Counted from the first letter of the stretch, positions 17,698 through 26,554 are shown. The stretch: DNA of 58,776 nucleotides from Synechococcaceae cyanobacterium (GCA_947378425.1 CANCJV010000025.1:1-58776), one strand, 5' to 3'. The notes: generated from the sequence alone by a model not told the origin. A program made the numbers and translations.

Positions 17698-18890
17698 CCG
17701 ATCGGTCCGGATGTCGTTATTACGACGTCTTGCAGATCCCAACTTACAGCGCCTTCTGTCAGCGCCCCTTCACGGCGGGTTGACGTCAGGCTTTGGTGAC
17801 ATGGCTTCGAGGTGTCAATTTGTCGGTGATCCGAGCTCTGGGGCCCGTTCCGGTCCCTTGCGATCCCTGTTCTTGAAGGCCAGAACGGCTGGCGGTGAAT
17901 AGGGCGATGGCCCTGACTGGTGGCTCAAGGACTGAACGATCAGGGAGTCAGGTCTGGATCACGGGCCGCGGCGATCCGGCGGCGTGGTCGTTCTTTGTTC
18001 GTGGTTTGAGCAGACTCAGGGAAACCGTCTGGATCAAATCGTCGGGCTCCAATGGTCGGGTGGAAATGATTTGGACTTGATGATCTGATGAAATCTGGTT
18101 GGAAGTATTGCGTCTGAGAAAAGCAGATGGCCACAGCGTTGTGACGTTGATCAGGAAAGAGCTATGTGCCCCATGGCTTCCCAACTCTGTCCAGCAAGCT
18201 GCTCGGATCCAAAGGACTCGCGCCGGTCAACCTGCTCTGGCCGCTTGCCGTTCAAGGCCGTTTGCTCCATTCGATCAACTCGATTCTTGGGCCATCAGGT
18301 TGTTGCCGGTCCAGGCAGGTTGGCTCCGCCTTCGTCCGCTGACGCCATGGAGCAGAGTCTCTTTGGTTGGGGAGACTGCCGGCGTGACTCCGGGGGGTGT
18401 AGTTGCCTGGAGCAGCAGGCTTCCAGGAGTCTGTGGCGCCGCAAGCTTCCGAGATGACTCGGCGATGTGTCCGCCGGTGACTGGGGTCAGGATGGAGCTG
18501 TGTTGAACGTGTTGATCGAGGCATCTGCCTGGATCGACCGGATCAGGACGCATCCGCAGCCCATGGTCGCTGGCAGGAGTGAAGCCTGGAGCTGGATCGT
18601 CGCTGCAATGTCTCCCGGGTGATCGGGCGATTGCGGCTGAAGCCGAGTCAGGACGTTCGGGTTGCCATGGGCTCGATGCAAGCAACACCTGACTCCGCAT
18701 CCTGCCCGTTCAGGATGTGAGTCCAGCTTTGCCATTGCGTCAGGGCTGGTGTTGTTCTGGGCTGTCAGCGCCTGAAAGGCTTGAGCCGAAAGGGCTGGGC
18801 AGTCACCGGCTCCTGGATCCGGCGGCTGCACCCAGGGTTTGGGGCTCCATAGATTCGGCGACATCAGGACTCCTCACCTCGTGTTGCGCT
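17698..18890. other. 1.2-kb gene-poor region
   Basis: I see nothing I can call a gene between the divergent gpmI and pyrR genes. Reading frames on both strands are short, rich in Arg, Ser, Pro and Trp, and share no motif with known families. The stretch should contain the promoters of both genes, but I cannot point to convincing -10 and -35 pairs. No PyrR-type attenuator is obvious immediately before pyrR. Confidence 0.4.
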
Positions 18891-19508
18891 ATGGCCAGCC
18901 CCAGTGATGCTTTGCCGTCCGCCGGTTCCCCTTCCGGTTCTGGCTCTGCGGCCGCTGGCTCAGCCCGGCCTGCCACGGTTGCGCGTCTGGAGTTGCTCAG
19001 TGGCGAGGATCTGGGTCGCACCCTCGATCGACTGGCCTCCCAGGTGCTGGAGCAGGTGGCGGACAGCCACCAGTTGGTGCTGCTCGGTATTCCCACCCGT
19101 GGCGTGGCTCTGGCCCGGGTCCTGGCGTCCCGGCTGGAGGCGATCTGCGGCCATCCGATCGCCCACGGCAGTCTTGATCCCACCTTTCATCGCGACGATC
19201 TGGAGAGGATCGGTACGCGCCTGGTGGAAGCCACCCAGCTGCCGGGCAGCCTCGATGGGCGCCAGGTGGTGTTGGTGGATGACGTGATCTTCACCGGCCG
19301 CACCGTGCGGGCGGCCCTGGAAGCCTTGCAGGCCTGGGGCCGACCGCGCCGGGTGCTACTCCTGGCGATGGTCGATCGGGGCCATCGGGAACTGCCGATT
19401 CAGCCCGATTTCTGCGGCAGAGTGGTGCCCACCGCACGCCAGGAGACGATTGAGCTCTGCCTCCAGAGCATCGACGGCGAAGAAGGGGTCTATCTGTTGA
19501 GGAACTGA
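18891..19508 (+). CDS. pyrR: PyrR-type uracil phosphoribosyltransferase / pyrimidine regulator
   Basis: A 205-residue type I phosphoribosyltransferase. The PRPP-binding loop VVLVDDVIFTGRTVRAAL is perfect for the family. Also visible are LVLLGIPTRGVALA, the LDPTFHRDD substrate-loop equivalent, LLLAMVDRGHRELPIQPDF and a final EGVYLL. PyrR makes UMP from uracil and PRPP, and in Bacillus binds pyr mRNA leaders; in cyanobacteria the RNA-binding role is not established. The ATG is followed by an Ala/Ser/Gly tail of about 27 residues not present in Bacillus PyrR. It converges on ftrV, with a hairpin between them. Confidence 0.92.
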   Translation: MASPSDALPSAGSPSGSGSAAAGSARPATVARLELLSGEDLGRTLDRLASQVLEQVADSHQLVLLGIPTRGVALARVLASRLEAICGHPIAHGSLDPTFHRDDLERIGTRLVEATQLPGSLDGRQVVLVDDVIFTGRTVRAALEALQAWGRPRRVLLLAMVDRGHRELPIQPDFCGRVVPTARQETIELCLQSIDGEEGVYLLRN

Positions 19509-19526
19509 GCGCCCAGGGCGCCTCAG
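19505..19526. terminator. hairpin between convergent pyrR and ftrV
   Basis: An inverted repeat with CTGA/TCAG outer arms and GCGCC/GGCGC inner arms (one bulged base) spans the end of pyrR and the last codons of ftrV. Neither side has a T-tract, so an intrinsic terminator is only possible. Its placement between converging genes fits a bidirectional stop or mRNA 3'-end protection. Confidence 0.35.
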
Positions 19527-19777
19527 GCTGCTGTCAGCTCTTCAGGGCGGAAGTGGGCGCGGTAGCGGCCAAAGGCCACCACGACAGGCAGGGTCGGGCT
19601 GATCGGCCGGCCTTTCCAATCGTTGAGCACCTGGTGCACAACCCCCTGTTGACCTTCGAGATCGAAGGCCTCACCGCGATGTTCCGGATGGTTGTAGACC
19701 ACCACGCTCTGGCTGATTGTCACCTGATCGCCTGGCTGCATGGGCACCGGGTCTGTCGTTGAGACCAATCCTGTCAT
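19523..19777 (-). CDS. ftrV: ferredoxin-thioredoxin reductase variable chain
   Basis: An 84-residue SH3-like beta-barrel protein, the non-catalytic alpha subunit of ferredoxin:thioredoxin reductase. The family pattern VVVYNHPEHRGEAFDLEGQQG and the following GRPISPTLPVVV and RAHFRPEEL segments are clear. It caps the 4Fe-4S catalytic subunit (ftrC, not in this window) and helps dock ferredoxin and thioredoxin, so that light-driven electrons reduce thioredoxin. An internal Met at residue 13 is an alternative start closer to the usual N-terminus. It lies 20 bases after the TPR membrane protein and probably shares its transcript. Confidence 0.88.
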   Translation of the reverse strand: MTGLVSTTDPVPMQPGDQVTISQSVVVYNHPEHRGEAFDLEGQQGVVHQVLNDWKGRPISPTLPVVVAFGRYRAHFRPEELTAA

Positions 19778-19797
19778 GGGCGCGGCAGGCCTGGCCC

Positions 19798-20625
19798 CTA
19801 TCGCTGGCAGGTCGTTTCCGGTCCGGCTTCCACCACCCGACCTCCCAGCTGTTTGCAGCCGGCCTCAAAGGCCTTCCACTCGTCCATGCCGGCGGCGATG
19901 TGCTTCTGAACGATCGCATCGAGCTTCCGGGGATCGACGCCACCGGGCAGGTCGCCGTGGCTTTCATGCTCGCGATCCGCCCCCTTGAGGGCGTTCATAC
20001 CCTGCTCCAGGCGTTTTCGTACTGCGGCGCTGCGCTGTTGCCACCAGGGGTGGTCAATGCGGTTGAGGGCATCGAGGGCCTCCCACCAGCGGGCTTGGGC
20101 GGTGAGTTGCTCCGCTCTCTGCAATTGCACCCGATTGCGGTTCCAGTTCTCGGTGAGTTCATCGCCCAGAGTGTTGCCATCGCCCCTAGGGCCCTCGCCC
20201 AGTGATTGCAGGGCCGCCAGGGCGCCGTTGAGATCGCCGGCCTCGAACCGGGCCATCGCCCGCTGGTGCAGGACCTGCTGCCAGAGCTTCAGGCGGCGGC
20301 GGTCGCCGGCGCTGGCGGCGGGGGAGTTGACCAGCTGGCGCTGCATGGCCAGGGCCTCGCCCCATTGCCGAGCCTGCCAGAGCTGCTCGGCGCGCTGGCG
20401 CTGGCAGCGGCCCCGCTCCTGGGGAGAGCCTCCAGGCAGCCAGCTGAGGGCCGCCAGCTGCTCGCCGTAGCGCAGGCAGTCGTCCAGTTGGCCCGTCGCC
20501 GCCGCCCGTTCGATCCGACTCGGCAACTGCCGTTCCCACCAGTAGACGAGGCCGACGCTGATCGCGACCGAACCCAGGGTGATGGCCAGCCAGAAACGGG
20601 GAAGCCTGTGCTGGCGGAGGGCCAA
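19798..20625 (-). CDS. membrane-anchored TPR-like protein
   Basis: A 275-residue protein with one N-terminal membrane helix (about 10-30, FWLAITLGSVAISVGLVYWW). A long Arg/Gln/Leu/Trp-rich helical region follows, with TPR-like pairs (CLRYGEQLAAL, ALAMQRQLV, FEAGDLNGALAALQSL, WWEALDALNRI). A conserved-looking C-terminal block (VDPRKLDAIVQKHIAAGMD to the end) contains two Cys. It likely sits in the plasma or thylakoid membrane with the helices in the cytoplasm. The function is not known to me. The start is TTG. It lies 71 bases after the Hsp70-like gene and 20 before ftrV, in the same direction, so it may act with the Hsp70 as a co-chaperone; that is inference. Confidence 0.7.
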   Translation of the reverse strand: MALRQHRLPRFWLAITLGSVAISVGLVYWWERQLPSRIERAAATGQLDDCLRYGEQLAALSWLPGGSPQERGRCQRQRAEQLWQARQWGEALAMQRQLVNSPAASAGDRRRLKLWQQVLHQRAMARFEAGDLNGALAALQSLGEGPRGDGNTLGDELTENWNRNRVQLQRAEQLTAQARWWEALDALNRIDHPWWQQRSAAVRKRLEQGMNALKGADREHESHGDLPGGVDPRKLDAIVQKHIAAGMDEWKAFEAGCKQLGGRVVEAGPETTCQR

Positions 20626-20696
20626 GGTGGGGAGCCGGGAAGCACTGCACTCCGTTGTATGGAGTTCCAGCGTCCCCTGCCCTCTTCGGCGGACGC

Positions 20697-22292
20697 TCAG
20701 CGCACCGGACCCAGGGCTATGGGGCCATGGCGCTGACCGTTCAACAGATCCTCGCTTTCCAGGGTCAGGATTCCCTCGTCATTGATCGAGAAGCACAGTC
20801 GCAGCCGATCCACACCGGGCTGGCTGGGGCTGGCCAGGGGCAGGGCAGGTGGGGGCATGGGCCAGGGCTCCACCTGGGCGGCGCCGGCCGCTCGGCGCCT
20901 GAGCAGCGGCAGGCCCGCCTCAAAGATGACCTCGCCCCGCTCCTCCGGCAGGGGTTCCCCCAGCAGCAGTTCCAGCTCCTGTTGATCGTCGCGGCTGCAG
21001 GCCACCACCAGCTCCAGGGGGGTCTCGGTGGGCCAGCTCTGGCCCGCCACGAACAGGGGATGCCAGTGGTGGCTGCCCAGGCGCTGATCCCAGCAGCGCA
21101 GCGAGACCCCCCGGGCCAGCACGTCCCGGAGGCGGACGCCGGGGGTGAGGGCCAGGGCGCCCAGGGCGACGGCCTCCACCGGCCGCTCACCGCGCAGTGG
21201 CACCCCGGCGCAGCGCTCCTGCAACCAGCGGCGGATCAGGGGCATGCGGCTGCTGCCCCCCACCGGCAGCACGGCGTCAATGGCCGCCAGGCCCAGTCCT
21301 TCGCGGCGGGCACCGGCCAGGACGCTTTCCAGAAGGGCATCCAGTTGCTCCACCAGGCCATGGCTGCGCAGCAGGGCCTCCAGCTGGCGCCGGTTCAGCC
21401 GCAGTTCCCGGGTGCTCTGATCAAGGGTCGACCAGAGCTGGAGGGCTTCTTCTCGATCGTCGTCGGTGGCGCTCAAGTCCCACTTCAATCGTTCGGCCGC
21501 CTGCAGCAGCGAGCCCGAGGGGGGATGGTCCGGCACCAGGTGAGCGGCGATCCAGCGGTCGATGTCGCGGCCGCCGAGGGGCAAACCGGCCTTGGCGATC
21601 ACCCGGGCCGTCCGCAGGGCCTGGCCGCTGCGTTCCAGCTCCCGGCCGGCGAAGCGCAGCAGCTGGGCGATCGGGGCGGCGCGGCCTTCGCCTCCTTCGA
21701 GGGCCACCAGAGCCAGATCGATGGTGCCGCCGCCCAGATCCACCACCAGCACCCGGCTGCCCGCTGGCAGTCCGGCGCCGATGGCGGCAGCGGTGGGCTC
21801 ATCGACCAGAGCCACCTCGGCCACCGGCAGCTCCCGGCTCAGTTGCTGCAGCCAGGCCCGATAGCCGCGGTAGGTCTCGATCGGAGCGGTGAGCACCAAT
21901 CGTTCGGGTTGCACGTTGGCGGGCAGGGCCTGCCAGAGGCGCTGCAGCAGCAGGGCTCCAGCCGCTTCCGGCCCCAGCCAGCCAGGGGCCAGGCCCGGCG
22001 TTGCAGCGGCCCTCTCCCCGGCCGATTCTCCAGTCGCCTCGGCTCCGATCAGGCGCTTGAAGTCGCGGCAGAGGGCCGGCCCCTGCGCTTCGGCCAGGCC
22101 GGCCTCCAGCACCTGGCGGCCGATCAGGGGCCGTTGATCTCCAGGAGTGCTGAGCCACAGCAGGCTGGGCACCACGCAGGCCTCGGCGACGCTGTATGGG
22201 GGCAGATTCAGCAGCCGTGCCGATTCGCCGTGCTCCTGCCAGGCCACCACGGTGGTGCTGCTGCCCAGGTCGATGGCGAGGGTGCCGGGCAT
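20697..22292 (-). CDS. divergent Hsp70 (DnaK-like) protein
   Basis: A 531-residue Hsp70-family protein, about 100 residues shorter than DnaK. The actin-like ATPase domain is recognisable: LAIDLGSSTTVVAWQ (phosphate 1), RVLVVDLGGGTIDLALV (phosphate 2) and VLPVGGSSRMPLIRRWL (adenosine motif). The C-terminal part retains only a shortened beta-type substrate domain and lacks the helical lid and the EEVD-like tail. It is therefore not the main DnaK. It probably serves a specialised client together with the downstream membrane TPR protein. Its start diverges from rpoZ, with 81 bases between. Confidence 0.85.
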   Translation of the reverse strand: MPGTLAIDLGSSTTVVAWQEHGESARLLNLPPYSVAEACVVPSLLWLSTPGDQRPLIGRQVLEAGLAEAQGPALCRDFKRLIGAEATGESAGERAAATPGLAPGWLGPEAAGALLLQRLWQALPANVQPERLVLTAPIETYRGYRAWLQQLSRELPVAEVALVDEPTAAAIGAGLPAGSRVLVVDLGGGTIDLALVALEGGEGRAAPIAQLLRFAGRELERSGQALRTARVIAKAGLPLGGRDIDRWIAAHLVPDHPPSGSLLQAAERLKWDLSATDDDREEALQLWSTLDQSTRELRLNRRQLEALLRSHGLVEQLDALLESVLAGARREGLGLAAIDAVLPVGGSSRMPLIRRWLQERCAGVPLRGERPVEAVALGALALTPGVRLRDVLARGVSLRCWDQRLGSHHWHPLFVAGQSWPTETPLELVVACSRDDQQELELLLGEPLPEERGEVIFEAGLPLLRRRAAGAAQVEPWPMPPPALPLASPSQPGVDRLRLCFSINDEGILTLESEDLLNGQRHGPIALGPVR

Positions 22293-22373
22293 GGAGCTCT
22301 GGCGGTCCGGTCCTTTCTAGGGAGGCTGCTGGCCTAGGGTGACGGATCGAGGATCGTAGGAACTCAGAGCAGC

Positions 22374-22604
22374 ATGCAGAGCAGCGCCGATCTCAATCCC
22401 AAGGAACTCGCCCAACGCGCCGAGAGCCTGATCCGCCATTCCAGCAATCGCTATCTCACCACCGTGCGGATCGCCTACCGGGCCAAGCAGCGGCGCTTCG
22501 ATGATTTCGACGGTCTGCTGGAAGATTCGATGATCAAGCCGGTGCAGCGGGCCATTATCGAGCTCAGCGACGAGCAGGATCAGCCCGACCTGCTGCCCGG
22601 CTGA
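22374..22604 (+). CDS. rpoZ: RNA polymerase omega subunit
   Basis: A 76-residue protein of the cyanobacterial omega type. It shows [33 protein letters not shown] and [13 protein letters not shown], all typical of this family. Omega binds the beta-prime C-terminus and helps polymerase assembly; in cyanobacteria it also favours housekeeping sigma recruitment. The ATG is well supported by length. It is followed after 13 bases by the DUF1818 gene, probably co-transcribed. Confidence 0.93.
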   Translation: MQSSADLNPKELAQRAESLIRHSSNRYLTTVRIAYRAKQRRFDDFDGLLEDSMIKPVQRAIIELSDEQDQPDLLPG

Positions 22605-22617
22605 TCGCTTCAGCGTC

Positions 22618-23064
22618 GTGGAGGTCCGTGAGGGGGAGGGGTGGCGGCTGGGCATCGACCCTTCCCGTCACCCCTTTGTTGCTCTGATCGGAGGTCACGG
22701 CTGGGCTGCAGAGCTGACCAGCGATGAGCTGATGGCCCTCTTGCATGGCATCAGCCGTCTGCGCCGTCAGCACGCCGAGCTGGTGGACCAGTTGATGGCC
22801 GAAGAGAGCCTCGAGGTGGATCTGGAACTCCCCCTGTCGGTCTCCGAGCCGTCGGGCAGCCTCTGGGTGGCCCTTGAGGGGGACCGCCGGGAGTGGTCCC
22901 TGCGCTTCGTCCTGAGTCCCGGCGCTGGAGCGCGGGCTTTCGAGGGCTCCTGGAGTGTCGTCGCCAGTGGGCCCTTCGCAGCTGCCTTGGAGGGGTTGGA
23001 GGCGCGGTTGGGGCCGGTGGACGGAGGCACCGGAGCCACCCCGGCTGGGGATCAGGGTGGCTGA
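22618..23064 (+). CDS. DUF1818 family protein
   Basis: A 148-residue protein with the DUF1818 opening VREGEGWRLGIDPSRHPF. It continues with LIGGHGWAAELTSDEL and a beta-rich C-terminal half (WSLRFVLSP, and AFEGSWSVVASGPF). This family is confined to cyanobacteria and relatives and has a small single-domain fold of unknown function. It starts at GTG 13 bases after rpoZ. The last 20 residues are Gly/Thr-rich and probably disordered. No signal peptide or membrane helix is present. Confidence 0.85.
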   Translation: MEVREGEGWRLGIDPSRHPFVALIGGHGWAAELTSDELMALLHGISRLRRQHAELVDQLMAEESLEVDLELPLSVSEPSGSLWVALEGDRREWSLRFVLSPGAGARAFEGSWSVVASGPFAAALEGLEARLGPVDGGTGATPAGDQGG

Positions 23065-23227
23065 TCGTTGCTGTTTCCCCAGGCTTGTGCATCGTTTTCC
23101 CCGGTTCTCCCCAGCTGCGTTGACGCCGCAGCAAGGGATGTCGGCGCTGCTGTGGAGAACGAGGTGTCAGGGGCGGTTGGCCCGATGCGAGACCCGGACC
23201 CTTCGGTGGCTGTCAGGGGCTGGGGTT

Positions 23228-24094
23228 TCAGCCCAGATCCTTCAGGGCACGCCAGGCCTCCAGAGCCGAGCCGTAGCGATCCTCGGGTCTGACCTGCAGA
23301 AGTCTGGCGATGAAGGGGCCCAGGGGGGGCTTCAACCGGGCCGCCTGCTGGCCGGGGAGCCCCTGTTGAACCTGGTCTTCCACCACGCTCAGGGGCAGGG
23401 CGTTGGACAGGGGCATCGAGCCGCTCAGGGCCAGCAGCAGGGTGAGGCCAAGGCCATAGAGATCGCAGCGGGGTGAAGGGCAGCGGGATCCTGGCTGCAG
23501 CAGCTCCGGCGGCAGATGGGCCCAGAGGTCGGGCGGCCGGCTCAGCTGCACCGCTTCGCAGAGCAACACGCTGATGCCGAAGTCTGAGATCTTGAAGCGC
23601 GGCGGCAGAGTTCCGGCTCCAGGCTTCTGCACCAGCACATTCACCGGTGAGACATCGAGATGCACGATGCCGCGGCTGTGAATGGCGTGCAGTCCTTCAA
23701 GCAGTTGCCTGGCCAGCTCCCGCACGGCCGCATCTTCGAGGGGGCCATGGAGGCTGATCCATTCCTCCAGATTGGCGTCGGCGGGTTCAAGGGCGAGATA
23801 GAGCAGATCGCCGCAGCTGAACGCATCGTGCAGCCGCAGCACCTGGGGATGGTTCACCAAGGCCAGCATCTGCCGTTCCCGTTGCCACTGCACCACGGGC
23901 TTCTCTCCCTGCATCGGCTGCGGCCGGTAGATCTTCAGTACCAGGGGCCTGTCGAATTCGTTGGTGGCCGCATGGATCAGGGCCGATTCCGCCTGGTGGA
24001 TCAGCCGGCCCACGCGGTAGCTGGGATGATCTCCGCCTCCGATCAGGCTGCCCGCTTCGGGCCAGATCACCGGGCCGGCCCCGTCGGCATCCAT
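23228..24094 (-). CDS. serine/threonine protein kinase
   Basis: A 288-residue single-domain Hanks-type kinase without a membrane anchor. Visible landmarks are the ATP-site Lys (LVLKIYRP), a helix-C Glu region (QRERQML), the catalytic loop HLDVSPVNVLVQ, the DFG motif (ISDFGIS), and a C-lobe DLYGLGLTLLLAL followed by VRPEDRYGSA. The catalytic loop has Leu where most kinases have Arg (HRD to HLD), so activation-loop phosphorylation may not be needed. I placed the start at MDADGAGP, just after the EVE gene; the frame is open further upstream but overlaps it. Probably the third gene of murD-EVE-kinase; substrates are unknown. Confidence 0.88.
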   Translation of the reverse strand: MDADGAGPVIWPEAGSLIGGGDHPSYRVGRLIHQAESALIHAATNEFDRPLVLKIYRPQPMQGEKPVVQWQRERQMLALVNHPQVLRLHDAFSCGDLLYLALEPADANLEEWISLHGPLEDAAVRELARQLLEGLHAIHSRGIVHLDVSPVNVLVQKPGAGTLPPRFKISDFGISVLLCEAVQLSRPPDLWAHLPPELLQPGSRCPSPRCDLYGLGLTLLLALSGSMPLSNALPLSVVEDQVQQGLPGQQAARLKPPLGPFIARLLQVRPEDRYGSALEAWRALKDLG

Positions 24095-24105
24095 GGCGTT
24101 GATCG

Positions 24106-24567
24106 TCAGGCTGGCTCCCCCAGCAGCTCCAGGATGCGTCCGGCACTCTCCTCGCTCACCGGCAGGATCGAGAGGCGATTGCCGCGCCGCACCACCGGGA
24201 GTTCCTCGACGCTGAACTGCTCGCGCAGGCTGTCGAGACTGAGCATGGTGGCGAAGCTGCAGCCATAGCGAAGCCTGGCGCAATCCCAGCGGGGCGATTC
24301 CGGCTTGGAGGCCTGGTCGTAGTACGGGCTGGTGGGATCGAACTGGCTGGGGTCCGTGATGCCGGTTTCGATCACCTCCATCAGCCCGACGATTCCCGGG
24401 GGCTTGGCATTGGAGTGATAAAAGAACACCTGATCACCGGCGGCCATGGTGCGCATGAAGTTGCGCGCCTGGTAGTTGCGGATGCCATCCCACAGCGTGG
24501 TGCCTTCGGCCTTCAGATGCTGGATGCCATAGACCTCCGGCTCGCTCTTCATCAACCACCAGGCCAT
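24106..24567 (-). CDS. EVE domain protein
   Basis: A 153-residue stand-alone EVE domain of the thymocyte-nuclear-protein type. It begins MAWWLMKSEPEVYGIQHL and contains WDGIRNYQARNFMRTM, GDQVFFYHSNA and PGIVGLMEV, then a C-terminal LSILPVSEESAGRIL. EVE domains are PUA-like folds thought to read modified bases in DNA or RNA. The ligand here is unknown. The gene is 46 bases after murD and 11 before the kinase, so it is probably part of one transcript. Confidence 0.92.
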   Translation of the reverse strand: MAWWLMKSEPEVYGIQHLKAEGTTLWDGIRNYQARNFMRTMAAGDQVFFYHSNAKPPGIVGLMEVIETGITDPSQFDPTSPYYDQASKPESPRWDCARLRYGCSFATMLSLDSLREQFSVEELPVVRRGNRLSILPVSEESAGRILELLGEPA

Positions 24568-24613
24568 GGTTTGCCCTTCCCCGATCAGCCTGGGGCAAGT
24601 GTAGGGATGGCCT

Positions 24614-26062
24614 TCAGGCCGGCGCTGCGTCCAGTGCTGCCACCAACTGGCGGAAATGGTCGCCGCGGGCTTCGAAATCGCGGTACTGATCGAAGCTGGC
24701 GCAGGCGGGGGACAGCAGCACACTGCAGCAGCCGTGGGCCGGGGCCAGCCCGGCGGCGAGCGGCACCGCCTGCTCCAGCCCTTCGACCTCGACCACGGTG
24801 CCGCCGTAACCGCTGGCTGCGAGCAGGGCGGCCAACTCCCGGCGGGCGGCGCCGTAGAGCACCACCACCGCTGCCTGGCGCTGCAACTGGGCCAGCCAGC
24901 CACTGGCGTCACCCTGCTTGGATTCGCCACCGGCGAGCACCACCAGGGGGCCATCCAGGGCCTTGAGGGCCACCTCGGCGGCGTCGTAATTGGTGGCCTT
25001 GCTGTCGTTGAACCAGCTGATGCCGGCCCGGACAGGCAGGCGCTCGAGCCGGTGCGGCACCCCGGGGAAGCGGCGGCAGGCGGCCGCGATCACGGCCGGC
25101 TCGATGCCCGCTTCAAGGGCCACGGCGGTGGCCAGCAGCAGGTTCTGGCGATTGTGCTCACCTGGCATCGCCAGGCAGGACGCCGGGAACAGGGCCCCTT
25201 GACGCCCGCACACCAGGCCATTTTCGATCCATAACAGCGGATCGATCGAGGGCGGCAGGTTTTCGCGATGGCCGGCGGTGATCCACTGGGCCGTATCCCA
25301 GCTGGCGGCGTGGCTTCGCAGGTCGGGATCGTCGGCGTTGAGCAGGCGCAGGGCGGAGCTCTCCAGCAACCGGCGCTTGATCGCCCGGTAGTTGTCGAGA
25401 TTGCCGTGGCGCTCGAGATGGTCCGGGGTGAGGGTGGTCCAGAGGCCGATGGCCGGCGTCAGTTCCGGGGTGGCCTCGATCTGATAACTGCTCAGTTCCA
25501 CCACCAGCCAGTCCGGACGCTGGCCACTCCGCAGGCGCTCCAGGGCCAGTTCCGCCGCCGAGAAACCGACGTTGCCGCACAGGGGCGCATCGAGGCCTGC
25601 CTGGCTGAGCAGGTGCTGCACCAGAAAGGTGACGGTGGTCTTGCCATTGGTGCCGGTGATGCCGATCCAGGGCACATCGCGGCTGGCCTGCCAGGCGATC
25701 AGCATTTCCCCCTGCACGGCAATGCCCTGGGCGCGGAGCTGCTGGAGCACGGGGTGATCCCAGCGAATGCCGGGACTCACCACCACGGCCGCCGGGGGCT
25801 GTGGCAGGGCCTCAAAGCTGGCCAGGGCCAGGGGCGTGCCCAGTTGGACGGCGATGCCCTCGCCGCGAAGCTCGGCGGCCCGGGCCTGGAGCTCGGCGGT
25901 GTCGCGGCTCTCGAGCAGCAGCATCGGCTTCCGCTGATGGCGCAGCAGGCGGGCGGCGCCGATGCCGGAACGGCCCAGGCCGAGGATCACGGTTGGCTGG
26001 CTGGAGTCCCCTGGCGGCGCTGCGTTGCTCGGTTGGCTGGACACGGGTGGCGGCGTTGACAC
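24614..26062 (-). CDS. murD: UDP-N-acetylmuramoylalanine--D-glutamate ligase
   Basis: A 482-residue Mur ligase that adds D-Glu to UDP-MurNAc-L-Ala in cytoplasmic peptidoglycan synthesis. It has an N-terminal UDP-binding Rossmann domain (VILGLGRSGIGAARLL), the ATP loop GITGTNGKTTVTFLV, a metal/substrate region with LVVELSSYQIE and LTPDHLERHGN, and a C-terminal domain with VPHRLERLP and FNDSKATN (carbamate/glutamate end). The frame opens with a Ser/Pro-rich tail of about 22 residues from a GTG; the conserved part starts at TVILGLG. First gene of a probable murD-EVE-kinase operon. Confidence 0.96.
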   Translation of the reverse strand: MSTPPPVSSQPSNAAPPGDSSQPTVILGLGRSGIGAARLLRHQRKPMLLLESRDTAELQARAAELRGEGIAVQLGTPLALASFEALPQPPAAVVVSPGIRWDHPVLQQLRAQGIAVQGEMLIAWQASRDVPWIGITGTNGKTTVTFLVQHLLSQAGLDAPLCGNVGFSAAELALERLRSGQRPDWLVVELSSYQIEATPELTPAIGLWTTLTPDHLERHGNLDNYRAIKRRLLESSALRLLNADDPDLRSHAASWDTAQWITAGHRENLPPSIDPLLWIENGLVCGRQGALFPASCLAMPGEHNRQNLLLATAVALEAGIEPAVIAAACRRFPGVPHRLERLPVRAGISWFNDSKATNYDAAEVALKALDGPLVVLAGGESKQGDASGWLAQLQRQAAVVVLYGAARRELAALLAASGYGGTVVEVEGLEQAVPLAAGLAPAHGCCSVLLSPACASFDQYRDFEARGDHFRQLVAALDAAPA

Positions 26063-26482
26063 GGTCGGCTGGTTCGAGACGGTCGGTGGCGTTGAGCTGG
26101 TCGGTGGCCGTTGTGGCGGTGAGCAGGGGTGAACTGCTTCAGGGTCGGGTTCGGCGGACGGATGGGCTCAGCGGGGATGCTGGCCGGCGGATCGGCTCCC
26201 GGCAGCGGCTGGCCCTGGCCGATTCGGCTGGTCGGTCTGCCGCAGCGGCGTAGCCACGGATGTTGGCCCTTGGCTGCCGTCCAGGGGGGGGGCGGAGGGC
26301 TGGAGCTCCCCAGGGACCCAGGGACCAGCTCTTCAGGCCCGATCCCGGGCGGGGGATCCGGGACGGGGCGCGGATCGGGGGCGGCGGCCAACGAACCTGA
26401 TGGGCCCCGTTGAGCGGCAGGCACCAGGTTCGGCGACAGAGCCGGCTGGGGGCGTCAGATCGCGGATGGGAGTGGACGAAAG
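26063..26482. other. intergenic region with short direct repeats
   Basis: No gene is supported between murD and the tRNA. The murD-proximal end (about 26035-26110) is built from imperfect repeats of GACGGTCGGTGGCGTTG and GGTCGGCTGG types. The rest is a G-rich, low-complexity stretch. The murD promoter should be here, but I cannot place it. Confidence 0.35.
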
Positions 26483-26554
26483 TGGGCGATACTGGAATCG
26501 AACCAGTGACTCCTACCGTGTCAAGGTAGTGCTCTACCTCTGAGCTAATCGCCC
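26483..26554 (-). tRNA. tRNA-Val (GAC)
   Basis: A 72-base cloverleaf on the minus strand. The 7-bp acceptor stem pairs GGGCGAT with ATCGCCC, with discriminator A at 26483. The D-arm is TAGCTCAGAGGTAGAGCA. The anticodon stem CTACC/GGTAG encloses loop TTGACAC with anticodon GAC (Val), and the T-arm contains GGTTCGATTCC. The 3' CCA is not encoded and must be added by the CCA enzyme. It stands alone, not in a tRNA cluster. Confidence 0.96.

Noticed and set aside
20655..22337. 560-codon open frame antisense to the Hsp70-like gene
   Set aside because: The opposite strand carries clear Hsp70 motifs; this frame is Gln/Gly/Pro-rich noise.
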